A program made the translations under genes and the position numbers. A stretch of 64,000 bases of DNA from Xiphias gladius. Its lineage: Eukaryota; Chordata; Actinopteri; Istiophoriformes; Xiphiidae. The stretch spans positions 31,949,001 through 32,013,000 of the forward strand of contig NC_053400.1 of the NCBI RefSeq assembly GCF_016859285.1. The letters run 5' to 3'. The notes beneath the pieces are model-generated. The model was not told the DNA's origin, did not search any database, and saw only the letters and a program-made list of their open reading frames with translations. Shown in pieces: positions 45,601 to 55,468 of the stretch. The stretch's first letter is position 1; the number at the start of each line of letters is the position of its first letter.

Positions 45601-48600
45601 GGTTGAGCTTTCTGCTCAAGGCTCTGAAATTGCTCTTCTTTGCCAGAGAGGAGAAGGCGTCAGTCAGCTTCCCTGGAAGAGAAAGAATTTTAAAAACAAA
45701 ATATACACAAGCTCATTCAGCCATATCCTGTAGATGGAGAGATACAGAGGCGACTGGGGGGGTGGCCTGTTTCACCTGCAGTTTTGTCGTTGACCAGTTT
45801 GCCCACTTTGCTCTCCATAACAGTCAGCGTTTCCCCCGGCTGCTGCTCCACCAGCAGCCCCAACTGCCTCAGGTTGGAGAACGTGAGCAGGTGGTCCACT
45901 CCATAGCTCTGAGGATGTCGAGCAGAGAATGTTACACATGAGGCCAGTGGCTCCCGAACTGAGGTCCACATTAAAATCAGGGCCGGTTTAAAAGACGAGG
46001 CGACATTCTCTTTTTCTTGTCGTCAATAAATACCATTAAAAAAAAACAAGGACGCATTAGTCTCTCAGTACTTTGTGACATCTCTACCTTGTCTGTGGCT
46101 CTCAGTCCTAAGCTCAATCCATTTTACTGAAGACATAAATATTTGAAAACACGTCTCTCATTTCCTAAAACAGCTGGGCACTGTAGTTTTTAGCAAACGT
46201 TGCTGAAACGTGTGGAAATAGCGCATTTATTGGGGACTATTTTCAACTGCGGGTTCGTTCACTTTTCATGTCCTACTAAGTACTTTTACGGTGCTTTCCC
46301 GTATTTACTACTCACGAGCAGGTCAACACACACATACACAAAAAAAGGGAAATAATACACAAAACAGAATATGTTCCAAAACAAAAGTAGAAGACACAAT
46401 TCAAAATAACATCAAGTAAAAAAAAACAAAGACAAATAAGAGACCTCAAGTTCAGTGTTTAGTGATTTCCTAAAACAAAGGAAGCTTGTAGTTCTTTAAT
46501 GTGTCTACCAAGAATCTATAAGAATGTGGTTTTTGAGGCTTTATGGTAAAGCTGCACTGTGTCTAACGCGAAGCCTGTTTGGGGCTTTAAAAACAGGAAA
46601 ACGTGTCAAGGCTCACCTGTAGATACTGTGCTTTTAACGACCGGTAATCTTTTGGCAGCAGTCCTGCGGGAAAATAACATCACAGGGTTGTTAATACAAC
46701 ATGAAAATAATTTGATCCCGACTTTGGAATCATATTTAAAGACAACTCACCGTTTTCCGTGATGGACAGAAGACAAAGCAGCCTCAGACTTTCTATCATG
46801 GAGACCTTGAAAACAGCAACAGTTATCATCATTAATATTATTATTTTACCTGTTCCTACATCAGACTGACTGTGTGATGAAGCATAAGCACCTGTCTGTT
46901 GATGTGCTCCTCTATGAAAGAAATGCATTCGCGGATTTCAAATCCCTCAAGTAAAGCTGGAACAGAAAACAAGAAATCAAGAAATCAAGATCCGTGTCAA
47001 TAAGAACCAAAAACAAAACGATGACTAAACAAAGACATTTAACTAAAACCTGACTGTTACAAACTTGAGAAATCTTACAGTGCTCTGTCTTCAACAGCTC
47101 CTGGAAATCCTGCTTTGTTTTCTTCTTCATTATTGATTCGCTAGCACCGATGTCTGAAAGAGAATGCGCTCCTCAGCAAATATTACATGAAATACGTCAC
47201 AATCTGATCTACAGTATACTGCTGAAACACTCACGTAGGCTAAGTAGCCGATGCTCCTGTTTTAACCCTTTTAGTTCCTCCGACACAAACGTCTTCATCT
47301 GCTTTATGTCCATCCCCCGACGCTTCTGTAGAGTTAAAGAAAGACGACCAAACAGCGAGCGTCGGTTACTTCTGTCACCGTGGCTACAAAGACTGACGAG
47401 GGGGGATAGAAGTTGACTCACGTCATATGCAGTCTGGAGATTCCTGGCTTTCTGACTGAGAAATCCAAAGACATTGGAGAAATGCTCGTTTCTGATTTCA
47501 TTGAAGACCTACGAGACGCGAGTTTAGAGGGACAACTTAACTACATGGTAAAAGATCTGCGGCAGGCGGCTCACCTCCAGTGTCAGCCCTACCTTATCCT
47601 GAGAGTTCAGCATGACTTTCAAACTTTTGTCACAGGAGGTGACATCAGATCCAAACTCCACACATCCTGCAGAACAAAGGAGGTGATTAATAAAAAAAAT
47701 TGATATATCTGCAAGCAGAGTGTCATGATACAACTGAAAGAATTAATTCTACAGGGGAAAAAAAGGCAGTCTGGGCTGCAGCTGGGAGTTTTGACGCTGA
47801 GTATAGTAGCTTACGTGGAACATGAAACCATCAATTACATCATTTACATTTGGAAAGAACGGCACACATATTCAGGCCGTCTCTCCTGGAAGACACTCAT
47901 AGTGTCGCACCCGATCGTTCATACGAAAAGTGCCACAAGAGTAACGACTGAGAAAAGAGATCCACCTCATTTTTTAAACAAGCAGTTTTCAGATTCGGCT
48001 GGCTCAGTGCGGAGTGAGTGTCGGTGGACAAATGCAGATTTTCACACTGAACACAGGTAACTCTCCACATGTTCCTTCGATACCCACCACATTTGATTTT
48101 AAATATATCATCCACGAGTCCTTCATAGACAACTTGTGAGCACAGAGGAGTGACAAAGTCCACATCTGCAAAAGACAATGACAATGTTAGGGAAAGAAGG
48201 CACAACACAGCATGTCACCCTCTGAGAAAAGGACACGTGGCTTCTTACCTCTATCAATAAGAAAAACGTTTCCTATTTCAGCCTGACGAGCTTTTGGTTC
48301 TCCCTCGTCTACCTGCTCCCTCCATGACTCGTACGCCATCTGGCACCAGACAGGAAGACAGAATTAACGACAGGTCAATCCTTCATCTTGCACATCTCAA
48401 AAAAACAGCGGCAGAGACACTATCTTGGACGGCTTGACAGTCTTTAGTCTCTGATCATACTGCACCTTGGAACATTGTCCAATGCCGTAGATCTTTGAGA
48501 ACGGGCCGTAAACAGAGTGGAGGTGGTGCAGAGCGCTGCCGGCTGTCCTCACCCAGCGCTGGTCCCCTGCCTGTCAAAATACAAGTTTTATGTGCAAAAT

Positions 48601-51600
48601 TTGTTTATCTATAGTTAAACTACATGCTGCAAAACAAGAAATGAACAGTTCCAGTGTAGTCAGACAGAATAATTTGGTTGAACATTACACGTTATTTAAC
48701 GCTGCAAGACCGGGATTTCCATTGAGCTATCAACGAAAACACTCGTGAAATCTTCCAGTATGTCGTAGATTCAAATGTCAGAAAACAGGAAAAAAAAAAA
48801 AATCCCAGCATAATTTCCCAGAGCACAAGCTGACTTATTACATTAGACAGCTAAACAAAGAGCTGAAACGCACTATAAAGCTCTGTTAGGCAGAGGGGAG
48901 CTGCAGATGCAGGTCATAATTCTCTGAAGGGTCATCACTTGAAGAGACCCCTTTCGCATCGTCATTTGATGCATCATAATTATAAAAAACGTTAATTATT
49001 GCCACGTTAAACAATCTATAATAAGTGTAATTGAAACTATCTGTCAATACACTAAATAATTAATCAGCTAATCATTTCAGATGTATCTCAGACCCTGTCT
49101 TTACCAGAAAGTTGTCTCGAAAGAATTCCGGCAGCTCCAGGCTGATGATATCGTCGTCAAGTGGAAGGAGGTAGAAACACCATTCATCAGTGGTCACATC
49201 TGTGTAAAGGCAGAAACAGGCGTAACACTCCTTTTCTTTGACACTGGTCATTGCTATCAGAGCAAAAAAGCGAAGCAGCAAGGACGCTCACCACCAAAGA
49301 TCCCCTGCTCCTCCAGCACCGTCTCACACGCAAAGAACTGGACGACAGAGGAAGGTCAGCAGGTAAATATCAAGAACTTCATCCAAAATAAGTCAGAGCA
49401 GCGTGAGAGCGGAAGATACCTTTTGAGGGGTGAAGATTATCTTGTATCTTCTAAATTTTCCTGCTGCTTTGTCTGCATTGGCCACATCTGGAACAAGAAG
49501 GAAGACGGTGGGAAAAACACTACATATAAAAAGAATGAAGGGCTGGGTACCACACAGAATGGAATATAATGCTCGTTTCACCGTCACACAGGCCAAAGTA
49601 GGAACGATATCAGTGAAAACCAGTAATGATGATAAGGCCTACAATTATTTACCAAGTGCATGAATTTATTTATGTCACATTTGTTGTCAGCACTTTCCAG
49701 CTGTATATAGCAACAATTCCTAATAATATCATTAATTAATCACTAAACAAGACGTGGACTTGGACTAGCAGCAGAAAATGGATGGATAAATGGAGGGAAG
49801 GATTAACCATTGAAAAGTATCCTATTTAAGGTCCACATAAGAATTTTACATATCATTAGAGGTCTGGAACAATAGAAGTGGAGATTTTCCAGACAGTTTT
49901 TGCTAAAAATCACATACAAAAACATTTTGTAAGTAATGTTATTTCCTATAGCAGGCCTGAAAAAATATTTGAGACCTTGAAATGAAATTAAACTGAAAAA
50001 GTCTTTGAAGACCTGCACATACCCTGTTTTGCTACCAAATAATCCTTTTTTTAAAACACCTTAATTTGTGAAATGAAAACATACTTTCTCCCAAATAAGT
50101 AATCAAACATTTTGATTTACATGAGAAACTGTGCGATAAAAGAATAAGTAAATAAGATTACGAATCCTGAAAGACATTCAATGCCAGCTTCTGTGTAGGT
50201 TAGTTAACTTTACACCTGGCAGTTTATCTAATCTTAAAAAAAAAAAAAAAAAACAAGTAAAGAAACTTACCATTAATACCACTAAGGTAAAAAACAGAGA
50301 TGATTTCCTAGGTTCCTGAATGGATGATGCTTTTGAATTTGACATTGCTACCTGTGATATGCAAAACTGCATTTTAAGTCAAATAATATTGTTTCAGATG
50401 TCAGTGATGTTTTCGAGATTTTAATGTAATTTAGATAACAAAGGTTTGTTTCCTTTGTTATATGCCTATCTATTTATCTACCTACCTACCTACTTATTTA
50501 TTTCATTGTGACAATTTCATTCTATTTAATCAAAAAATCTATTAAAAGATTATTCATGATACTGTTAAGATATCACTAAGGCTTCATTAAAAAAAAAAAA
50601 AAGAAAGGAAAACATCCAACTCTACTTACCACATATCCACTTTACAGTTTGTATTCTAGGCCGGATCAGAAAACAGATCCTATAAGAGAGTAATGCCACA
50701 TTGTCAGGCAGTCACATCAGGTGTGTGTGTGTGCGCGTGTGTGTGTGTGTGTGTGTATTTTAGATGTTAGAGGTGTTAAAGGTGCATGGCTCACTGATCT
50801 GAGGTGCTGATAATAGGTTTGTATTCCACTTTGTAGAGTTTGTCAACTTCATGTTGCTGCAAAAAAACAAAAATGAGGCAAAATGTATGAAAAAGCCACT
50901 GGTCTGGCAGTTTTTTTCTCAAGAGCCTCTCAAAGTCAGAAGAGTATGAGCTGATGATGTTCACCTTTAGTGTTGACACATTAGCAATACGATCCAGCGG
51001 GCTCATCAAGTCTCCCTCGATGAAGAGGTCCTTCTTCCCTGGCAGCTGTTTGATGAAGAGAGGAAGATAGTAGAGCGAAGACATATCTAGGACAATCTAT
51101 CCATCAGCAAACACACACAAACAGGATTCTCTGTCTATTCAAATGAACTATGAATGAACTTTACTTAAACAGGAGTAATAGTGAATTTGTTGGGGACTAT
51201 TTGCTGCTGTGGATTTATCCACATGTAGTTGTTTCAGTGAATAAATATGACTCAAAAAAAATACAGTGTGTGATGATGGTAATCCCGAAACTTGTCACCT
51301 TTTACAACAGTGATGTGTTTTTAATAGTTTTTGGACAACAAGATATATCAGTGACTTATATATATCCAAAAAAACATACGATATCAACAGACTTATGGTT
51401 TAAAATTTTGAAAATTTAAGATGTAAAACTAAATGTTTCACCTCTGATCGGAGGGGTGTGGTCACAAACGCAACAGCTGCTTTGCAACAGCTGCTTCATA
51501 ACTGCATATAATCCCTGCAGTGTATTTCAGTGTAAAGATGTATTTATCCATTATGATTCTATTTTGGTCACTGACATTGTGAAGTCAATTAATGCCCTGT

Positions 51601-51830
51601 ATTAAAAATACATCCTCATTTTTTTTTTATAAGCCAGTCATACAACTGCCGGTATGTCTGCAGCAGCAGCAACCAGATGCGGCAGCCAGCCGAGCCGAGT
51701 GAAGCAGAGACACATCACCGTGGCTTGTTCTCACCTGTTCCAGCAGGTAGATGAGCTGATCTCGGGCCAGCCTCTTGAGCAGAGAGAAGTCAGGGAGCTC
51801 CGGGGAGTCTCTCCTGGCACTGTGAGCCAT
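42679..51830 (-). CDS. vps33b: Vacuolar protein sorting-associated protein 33B
   Basis: Twenty-three coding exons on the minus strand: 51735-51830, 50965-51045, 50795-50856, 50630-50679, 49420-49487, 49292-49337, 49105-49199, 48466-48570, 48249-48339, 48088-48165, 47593-47666, 47422-47508, 47235-47325, 47079-47153, 46892-46956, 46751-46805, 46617-46663, 45776-45908, 45599-45672, 45386-45487, 45215-45290, 44338-44457, 42679-42758. All phases close, giving 616 aa (human 617). VPS33B is a Sec1/Munc18 protein that pairs with VIPAS39 in the CHEVI complex and acts in late endosome, alpha-granule and apical traffic; loss in human causes ARC syndrome. Diagnostic text includes [24 protein letters not shown] at the start, [78 protein letters not shown] and [20 protein letters not shown]. 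The start was chosen by homology. A leader exon ending at 52178 probably precedes it. Intron 22 carries a LINE fragment. Confidence 0.97.
42995..43545 (+). mobile_element. LINE 3' fragment (L1-like) in vps33b intron 22
   Basis: The plus strand reads [20 protein letters not shown] and, after stops and frame changes, [10 protein letters not shown]...[11 protein letters not shown], resembling the C-terminus of L1-like ORF2 (HLFxxCxxTxxFW...GKxxIHKCK). A T-rich tail ends in AATAAAG followed by a CA microsatellite (43530-43560), as expected for a LINE 3' end. It is antisense to vps33b and decayed. Confidence 0.55.
46160..46260 (+). repeat. 'AACAGCTGGGCACTGTAGTT' dispersed repeat
   Basis: AACAGCTGGGCACTGTAGTT is followed by TAGCAAACGTTGCTGAAACG and GCATTTATTGGGGACTATTT. 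The same order occurs at 53722-53815 and the last part at 51175-51240. The family is unknown to me. It lies in a vps33b intron. Confidence 0.65.
49575..50027. repeat. 'CAGGGTTCCCATA' hAT-like repeat in vps33b intron 4
   Basis: It contains GATGATAAGGCCTACAATTA, GCAACAATTCCTAATAATAT and GCAGAAAATGGATGGATAAA, and ends AAGACCTGCACATACCCTG. The left end is eroded. The same order is seen at 36842-37425. Confidence 0.7.
50718..50757. repeat. TG microsatellite in vps33b intron 3
   Basis: TG units with one GC-containing interruption lie about 40 bases downstream of the exon 3 boundary on the gene's strand, where they read as CA. Confidence 0.85.
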
Positions 51831-51867
51831 GATGGGCCACAACGGGGACAGGACAGCGGTCACTCAT
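51790..51867 (-). promoter_or_regulatory. Upstream ORF overlapping the vps33b start codon
   Basis: The exon that carries the vps33b start begins at 51870 after a cag acceptor. Three bases in, an ATG (51865-51867) opens a 25-codon frame ([16 protein letters not shown]...) that passes over the main ATG at 51828-51830 in another frame and stops at 51790. A ribosome starting there could not use the main start without leaky scanning. A second short uORF would start in the leader exon near 52215. The uORF is seen directly; repression is inference. Confidence 0.6.
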
Positions 51868-52376
51868 CCACTGCACATACATGAAAAATAAAAGATACTC
51901 ACACAGGGTTGCGACTCCGGGAACAGAAAATGTAATGACAGACAAGCTAAAACCAACGGAATCACACAGAGGAGACAGAAGTCTGAGCAGTGGTTAACCT
52001 ACTAGCTCGGTTAGCTTGAAAGCTAAAAACACATCCTTCACATCACAGGGATTTTCAGAGATTAATTTCAGAGTGCTGACACTGATATGGAAATAATTTC
52101 ACAACAATATCCAATAAGTGACATTAATTATGCAGCGAATATCTGTCAAATTCACATCTTCACATATTCACATCTACCTGCTTCCGTAGCTGAGTAAACG
52201 GAACTTTTTCCCATCGTCAGCTGTGTCCCACCGGACACTGCAGCAAACGGACTGCTTGCACTTTTTGTCGGAGCGGCGTCGGAAGGCGGAACACCTGACG
52301 GTGACTTTAGTGTTTCGTTTTGGGGTTTATTTTTTTTATTTTTCCGTGTGTGTGTCACTACATGTCATTTCCCACC
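51831..52376. promoter_or_regulatory. Head-to-head vps33b / hddc3 promoter region
   Basis: The two start codons are 546 bases apart on opposite strands. A donor GTAGAT at 52172-52177 on the minus strand, with CGGAAGCAG before it, marks the end of a probable vps33b leader exon at about 52178-52220. The shared promoter core would then be only about 150 bases (52220-52376). No TATA box is seen there. The spacing fits a bidirectional promoter. Confidence 0.5.
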
Positions 52377-54016
52377 ATGAATTCGGGCGCGGTTTTGTTG
52401 TTAGAGACCGTTAACTTTGCCGCAGAGAAACATCGCAACCAGCGACGTAAGGACGCAGACGGGACGCCGTACATTAATCACCCCATCGGTACGCCCGCGT
52501 AGGAGTGTTTGTACCTTACCGCGATGCCTTCAGGTGATGCTCGTAAATCCGTCGGTCCCACGCTGCAGGCACAACAACTGGACTGAGCCTGTGTTGGATT
52601 TTTAAAACAGCTTCTGACGTTTAACTTTTGGTGTCAAGTGGCTGTGGCAGGTGACAGTTGCTGAGTGTGTTGGGAGGAGGGAAACTAAAAATCCATGCTA
52701 GACATGTAATCAATCTCATAATACTCCATGGAGCTAGACCGATAAAACGACCGGGCTGATATACAGGCCGATATTGGCTCACTGCATAATATGGCTCAGA
52801 CTTTCCTGGTTGTATTAATGCCACTGTTGGCGGGTCTTTGTCCGCTCCTGGCGTCCTGAGGTTCCCGGCAGCAGCTGAAAACAGTAAGATGTCTTGTTGA
52901 CTTTCCTCTCGCTCACGGCTCTGTGTCTGCACTTTTAAAGGAGTCGCAAGAATCCTCAGCCACGAAGGAGGCGTCGCAGACATCGAGGTTTTGCAAGTAC
53001 GTCGTTATCGGTAAGTTTCTGTCGAGTACAGAATCTCTCCTGTTACTAAGCGTGTGCGTGCTGTCCCCTTCCCTCAGGCTGCTCTCCTTCATGACACGGT
53101 GGAGGACACAGACACCACTCCTGCGGAGCTCGAGGCGAAGTTCGGACCGACCGTGGCTCGTATCGTTCAGGAGGTGACGGATGACAAGCGTCTGCCCAAG
53201 CAGGAGAGGAAGCGCCTGCAGGTGGAACACGCGCCTCATTGCAGCCGCCAGGCCAAATTGGTCAAACTTGCTGATAAACTGTACAACCTGAGGGACCTGA
53301 ACCGCTGCACGCCTGTTGGTCAGCACCTCACTGTCACTGCTCCTATGTTGTAACTGGGTCACTTTTGTTGTTTTTTTAAAGGACTTTGTTTTAGTTGTAC
53401 ACGTTTTAGAGCTGCAGTGATTGAGAAAATTAATCTGCAACTATTTTGTTAATCGATTAACCGTTTTAGTGATTTCTTAAGAAAAAAATTCCAAACATTT
53501 GCTGGTTAACGCTTCTCAAATGTGAGGATTTTTGCTGCTTTTCAAAGTCATATATGATATTAAACTGAATATTAAAATACTATCAGTAAAAATAAAACCA
53601 GCGATTCAAAAGCACCATCTTGTGGTTTGGGAAGTTATAGGAGGCACTTTTAACAGTTTTCGGACATTTGGCGCTCAGCTCCAAGACCGTTCTCCCCAAG
53701 TGAGGGGACGTAAATCTTTCAAATAATTTCCTGTAACAGCTGGGCACTGTAGTTTTTGGCAAACGTTACTCAAACACAAGTGCATAGTGCATTTGTGGGG
53801 GACTATCTTTAATAATTTGAGAAGAGGGTTACTACAGTGTACCATACCTTTTCCCCTTAAGTGTGTGTGTGTGTGTGTTTGGCAGGTTGGACAGCTGAGC
53901 GGGTCCAGGAGTATTTTGTGTGGGCCTGTGAGGTGGTGAAAGGCCTGAAGGGAACCAACTCAGCTCTGGAGGAGAAGCTGGAGGAGCTGTTCAGACAGAG
54001 AGGAGCCCAGATCTGA
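52377..54016 (+). CDS. hddc3: Guanosine-3',5'-bis(diphosphate) 3'-pyrophosphohydrolase MESH1
   Basis: Four exons, 52377-52488, 52941-52996, 53078-53318 and 53886-54016, close in phase to 179 aa, the same as human HDDC3. MESH1 is the metazoan homologue of the bacterial SpoT hydrolase. It is a Mn-dependent HD-domain enzyme that removes the 3' pyrophosphate of ppGpp in vitro and acts as a cytosolic NADPH phosphatase linked to ferroptosis. Metal ligands are all in place: His35 (INHPIG), His61-Asp62 ([11 protein letters not shown], with Glu65-Asp66) and Asp122 ([17 protein letters not shown]). The start has a strong Kozak context (cccaccATGa). It is head-to-head with vps33b; in human the two are also close neighbours. 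Candidate poly(A) signals lie at 54088-54103. The intron 3 acceptor is preceded by a short GT tract. Confidence 0.96.
53409..53585 (+). repeat. 'CTGCAACTAACGATTA' family repeat in hddc3 intron 3
   Basis: AGAGCTGCAGTGATTGAGAA, AACTATTTTGTTAATCGATT and CGCTTCTCAAATGTGAGGAT mark the family. The right part is lost. Confidence 0.65.
53722..53815 (+). repeat. 'AACAGCTGGGCACTGTAGTT' dispersed repeat in hddc3 intron 3
   Basis: AACAGCTGGGCACTGTAGTT is followed by GGCAAACGTTACTCAAAC and GCATTTGTGGGGGACTATC, matching 46160-46260 in vps33b. Confidence 0.65.
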
Positions 54017-55468
54017 CAGCATCAACACGACACAGTGGAGAGCAGACTATTTAAGTTACAAATGAATCAAATTTTCAGTTATTTAAAAAAATAAAAAAAA
54101 TAAATCCTATTTCATATGAAGTTGTGTGGCCTTTCATTTATTTTTTACCTCCGATAAGCTTATGTTTCGACTCTTGTCTGTTTGTTCGTTTATTCGTCGG
54201 CAGGATTATGCAAAAAGCACTGAACCGATTTGCACTGAATTTGGTGGAGGGAGGGGGAATGGGCCAGGAGACAGCCCATTAAATTTTGGGTCAGATCCAG
54301 ATCACTTACTATGAATCTGTGAAGTCTGGTGTAAGTTGTTTGACTTAGCCAGAGGTACGCCCTCTCCCGAGTGCCATTTTAGTTTCATATTTGTGGTTGT
54401 TTTGGTAAATTGAGGGTATGTTGAAAGTTTGGCATAGTTATATCAGTTATTTTATTCTGCCCATTAATTATTATTATCAGCTGAAGGAAATGATAGTGCT
54501 GAGTTTTCTGCCAACAAGCTACAAAAACAGGTTCAGTCTCTCTTTCACTGCAAACACTGAATCTCTGATGAGTTTCCTTTCAATTATTTTAATAATTTTG
54601 AGGTTTGGACTTTTGGCTGGACAAAAGAATCATTGTGAATATTTCACTTTGGGCTCTGGATAATTGTGATGGCATTCCACACTATTTTCTGATTTCTTTA
54701 TAAACTATAGAGTCAATCAATTAATTGAGAAAAATATTCTCAAATTAAAAAACAATCCGTACTTGGCGTCCTATACCAAATTGTCCACATTAGCTCCACC
54801 TCAGGAGCAAAATGCTACTTATACATTAATGCATAAGTAATAATAATGTAATGATATATAATATGTAATAGCATAACAGGCGTAACAGTTTTTGTTTGTT
54901 GTTGTTTGAAGACCTTTACTTTCAATAGCGTAATTTAAGTACCTTTTTCTGATTAAACCTACATACTCTTATTTAACAGTAAGATTTTAAATGCAGGACT
55001 TTTGCTCATGATAGGATATTTCTACAGTGAGGTATTAGCACTTTTACTAGGTACAAAGATCCGAATACTGCCTCCACCACTGCAGGCTCTGCCCTTGTAA
55101 TGCACAGTGTATTTATTGGACAGTTATGCTCAGTTCAGTCTCTATTCCCAGACTGTTCTTATCTATCTATCTACGAGGGCGGAATTATACGGTGATATTG
55201 TAGAATATCTAGATTCACTTGCAGGCCTCTCGTTTTTTTTTTTTTTTTTGTTTAATCGCTTTAACTTGTCTGTTACTTGTAAAAATTCAGTTGCGTATGA
55301 TTTTGTGCGGAACCATGGACCGTATGTGGTCGGAACAAATCCACTTCCTGTCCGATCACACGTTTGGTTAAACTTCCGTTTTCGAGAGAGCGACGACGAA
55401 CTCATTTTGTCCCAGTGAAAAATACTCAGTTTTATTTTTACTCAGCTGCTTTCGTCGACCAGGCAGCC
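54017..55468. other. hddc3-mfap1 interval with repeats and mfap1 promoter
   Basis: The stretch 54140-54330 (GTTTGTTCGTTTATTCGTCG, GCAGGATTATGCAAAAAGCA, GGTCAGATCCAGATCA) belongs to a widely dispersed animal repeat I know only by its text. The stretch 54830-55083 is the right end of the CAGTGGTGGAA family (ends CTGCCTCCACCACTG). Just upstream of mfap1, CACTTCCTGT (about 55342) and AACTTCCGTTTTC (about 55370) are ETS-type sites in a TATA-less region. Confidence 0.5.

Noticed and set aside
50178-50372. Possible extra vps33b exon with a donor-like ggtaag near 50270
   Set aside because: Exon 4 (ending 50630) and exon 5 (starting 49487) join in phase and match the human protein without a gap; inserting this frame would add unrelated residues.
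51627-51863. Extended vps33b N-terminus starting upstream of MAHSARRD
   Set aside because: The frame upstream has no ATG (only GTG) within the exon, and homology starts at MAHS, matching the human start position.
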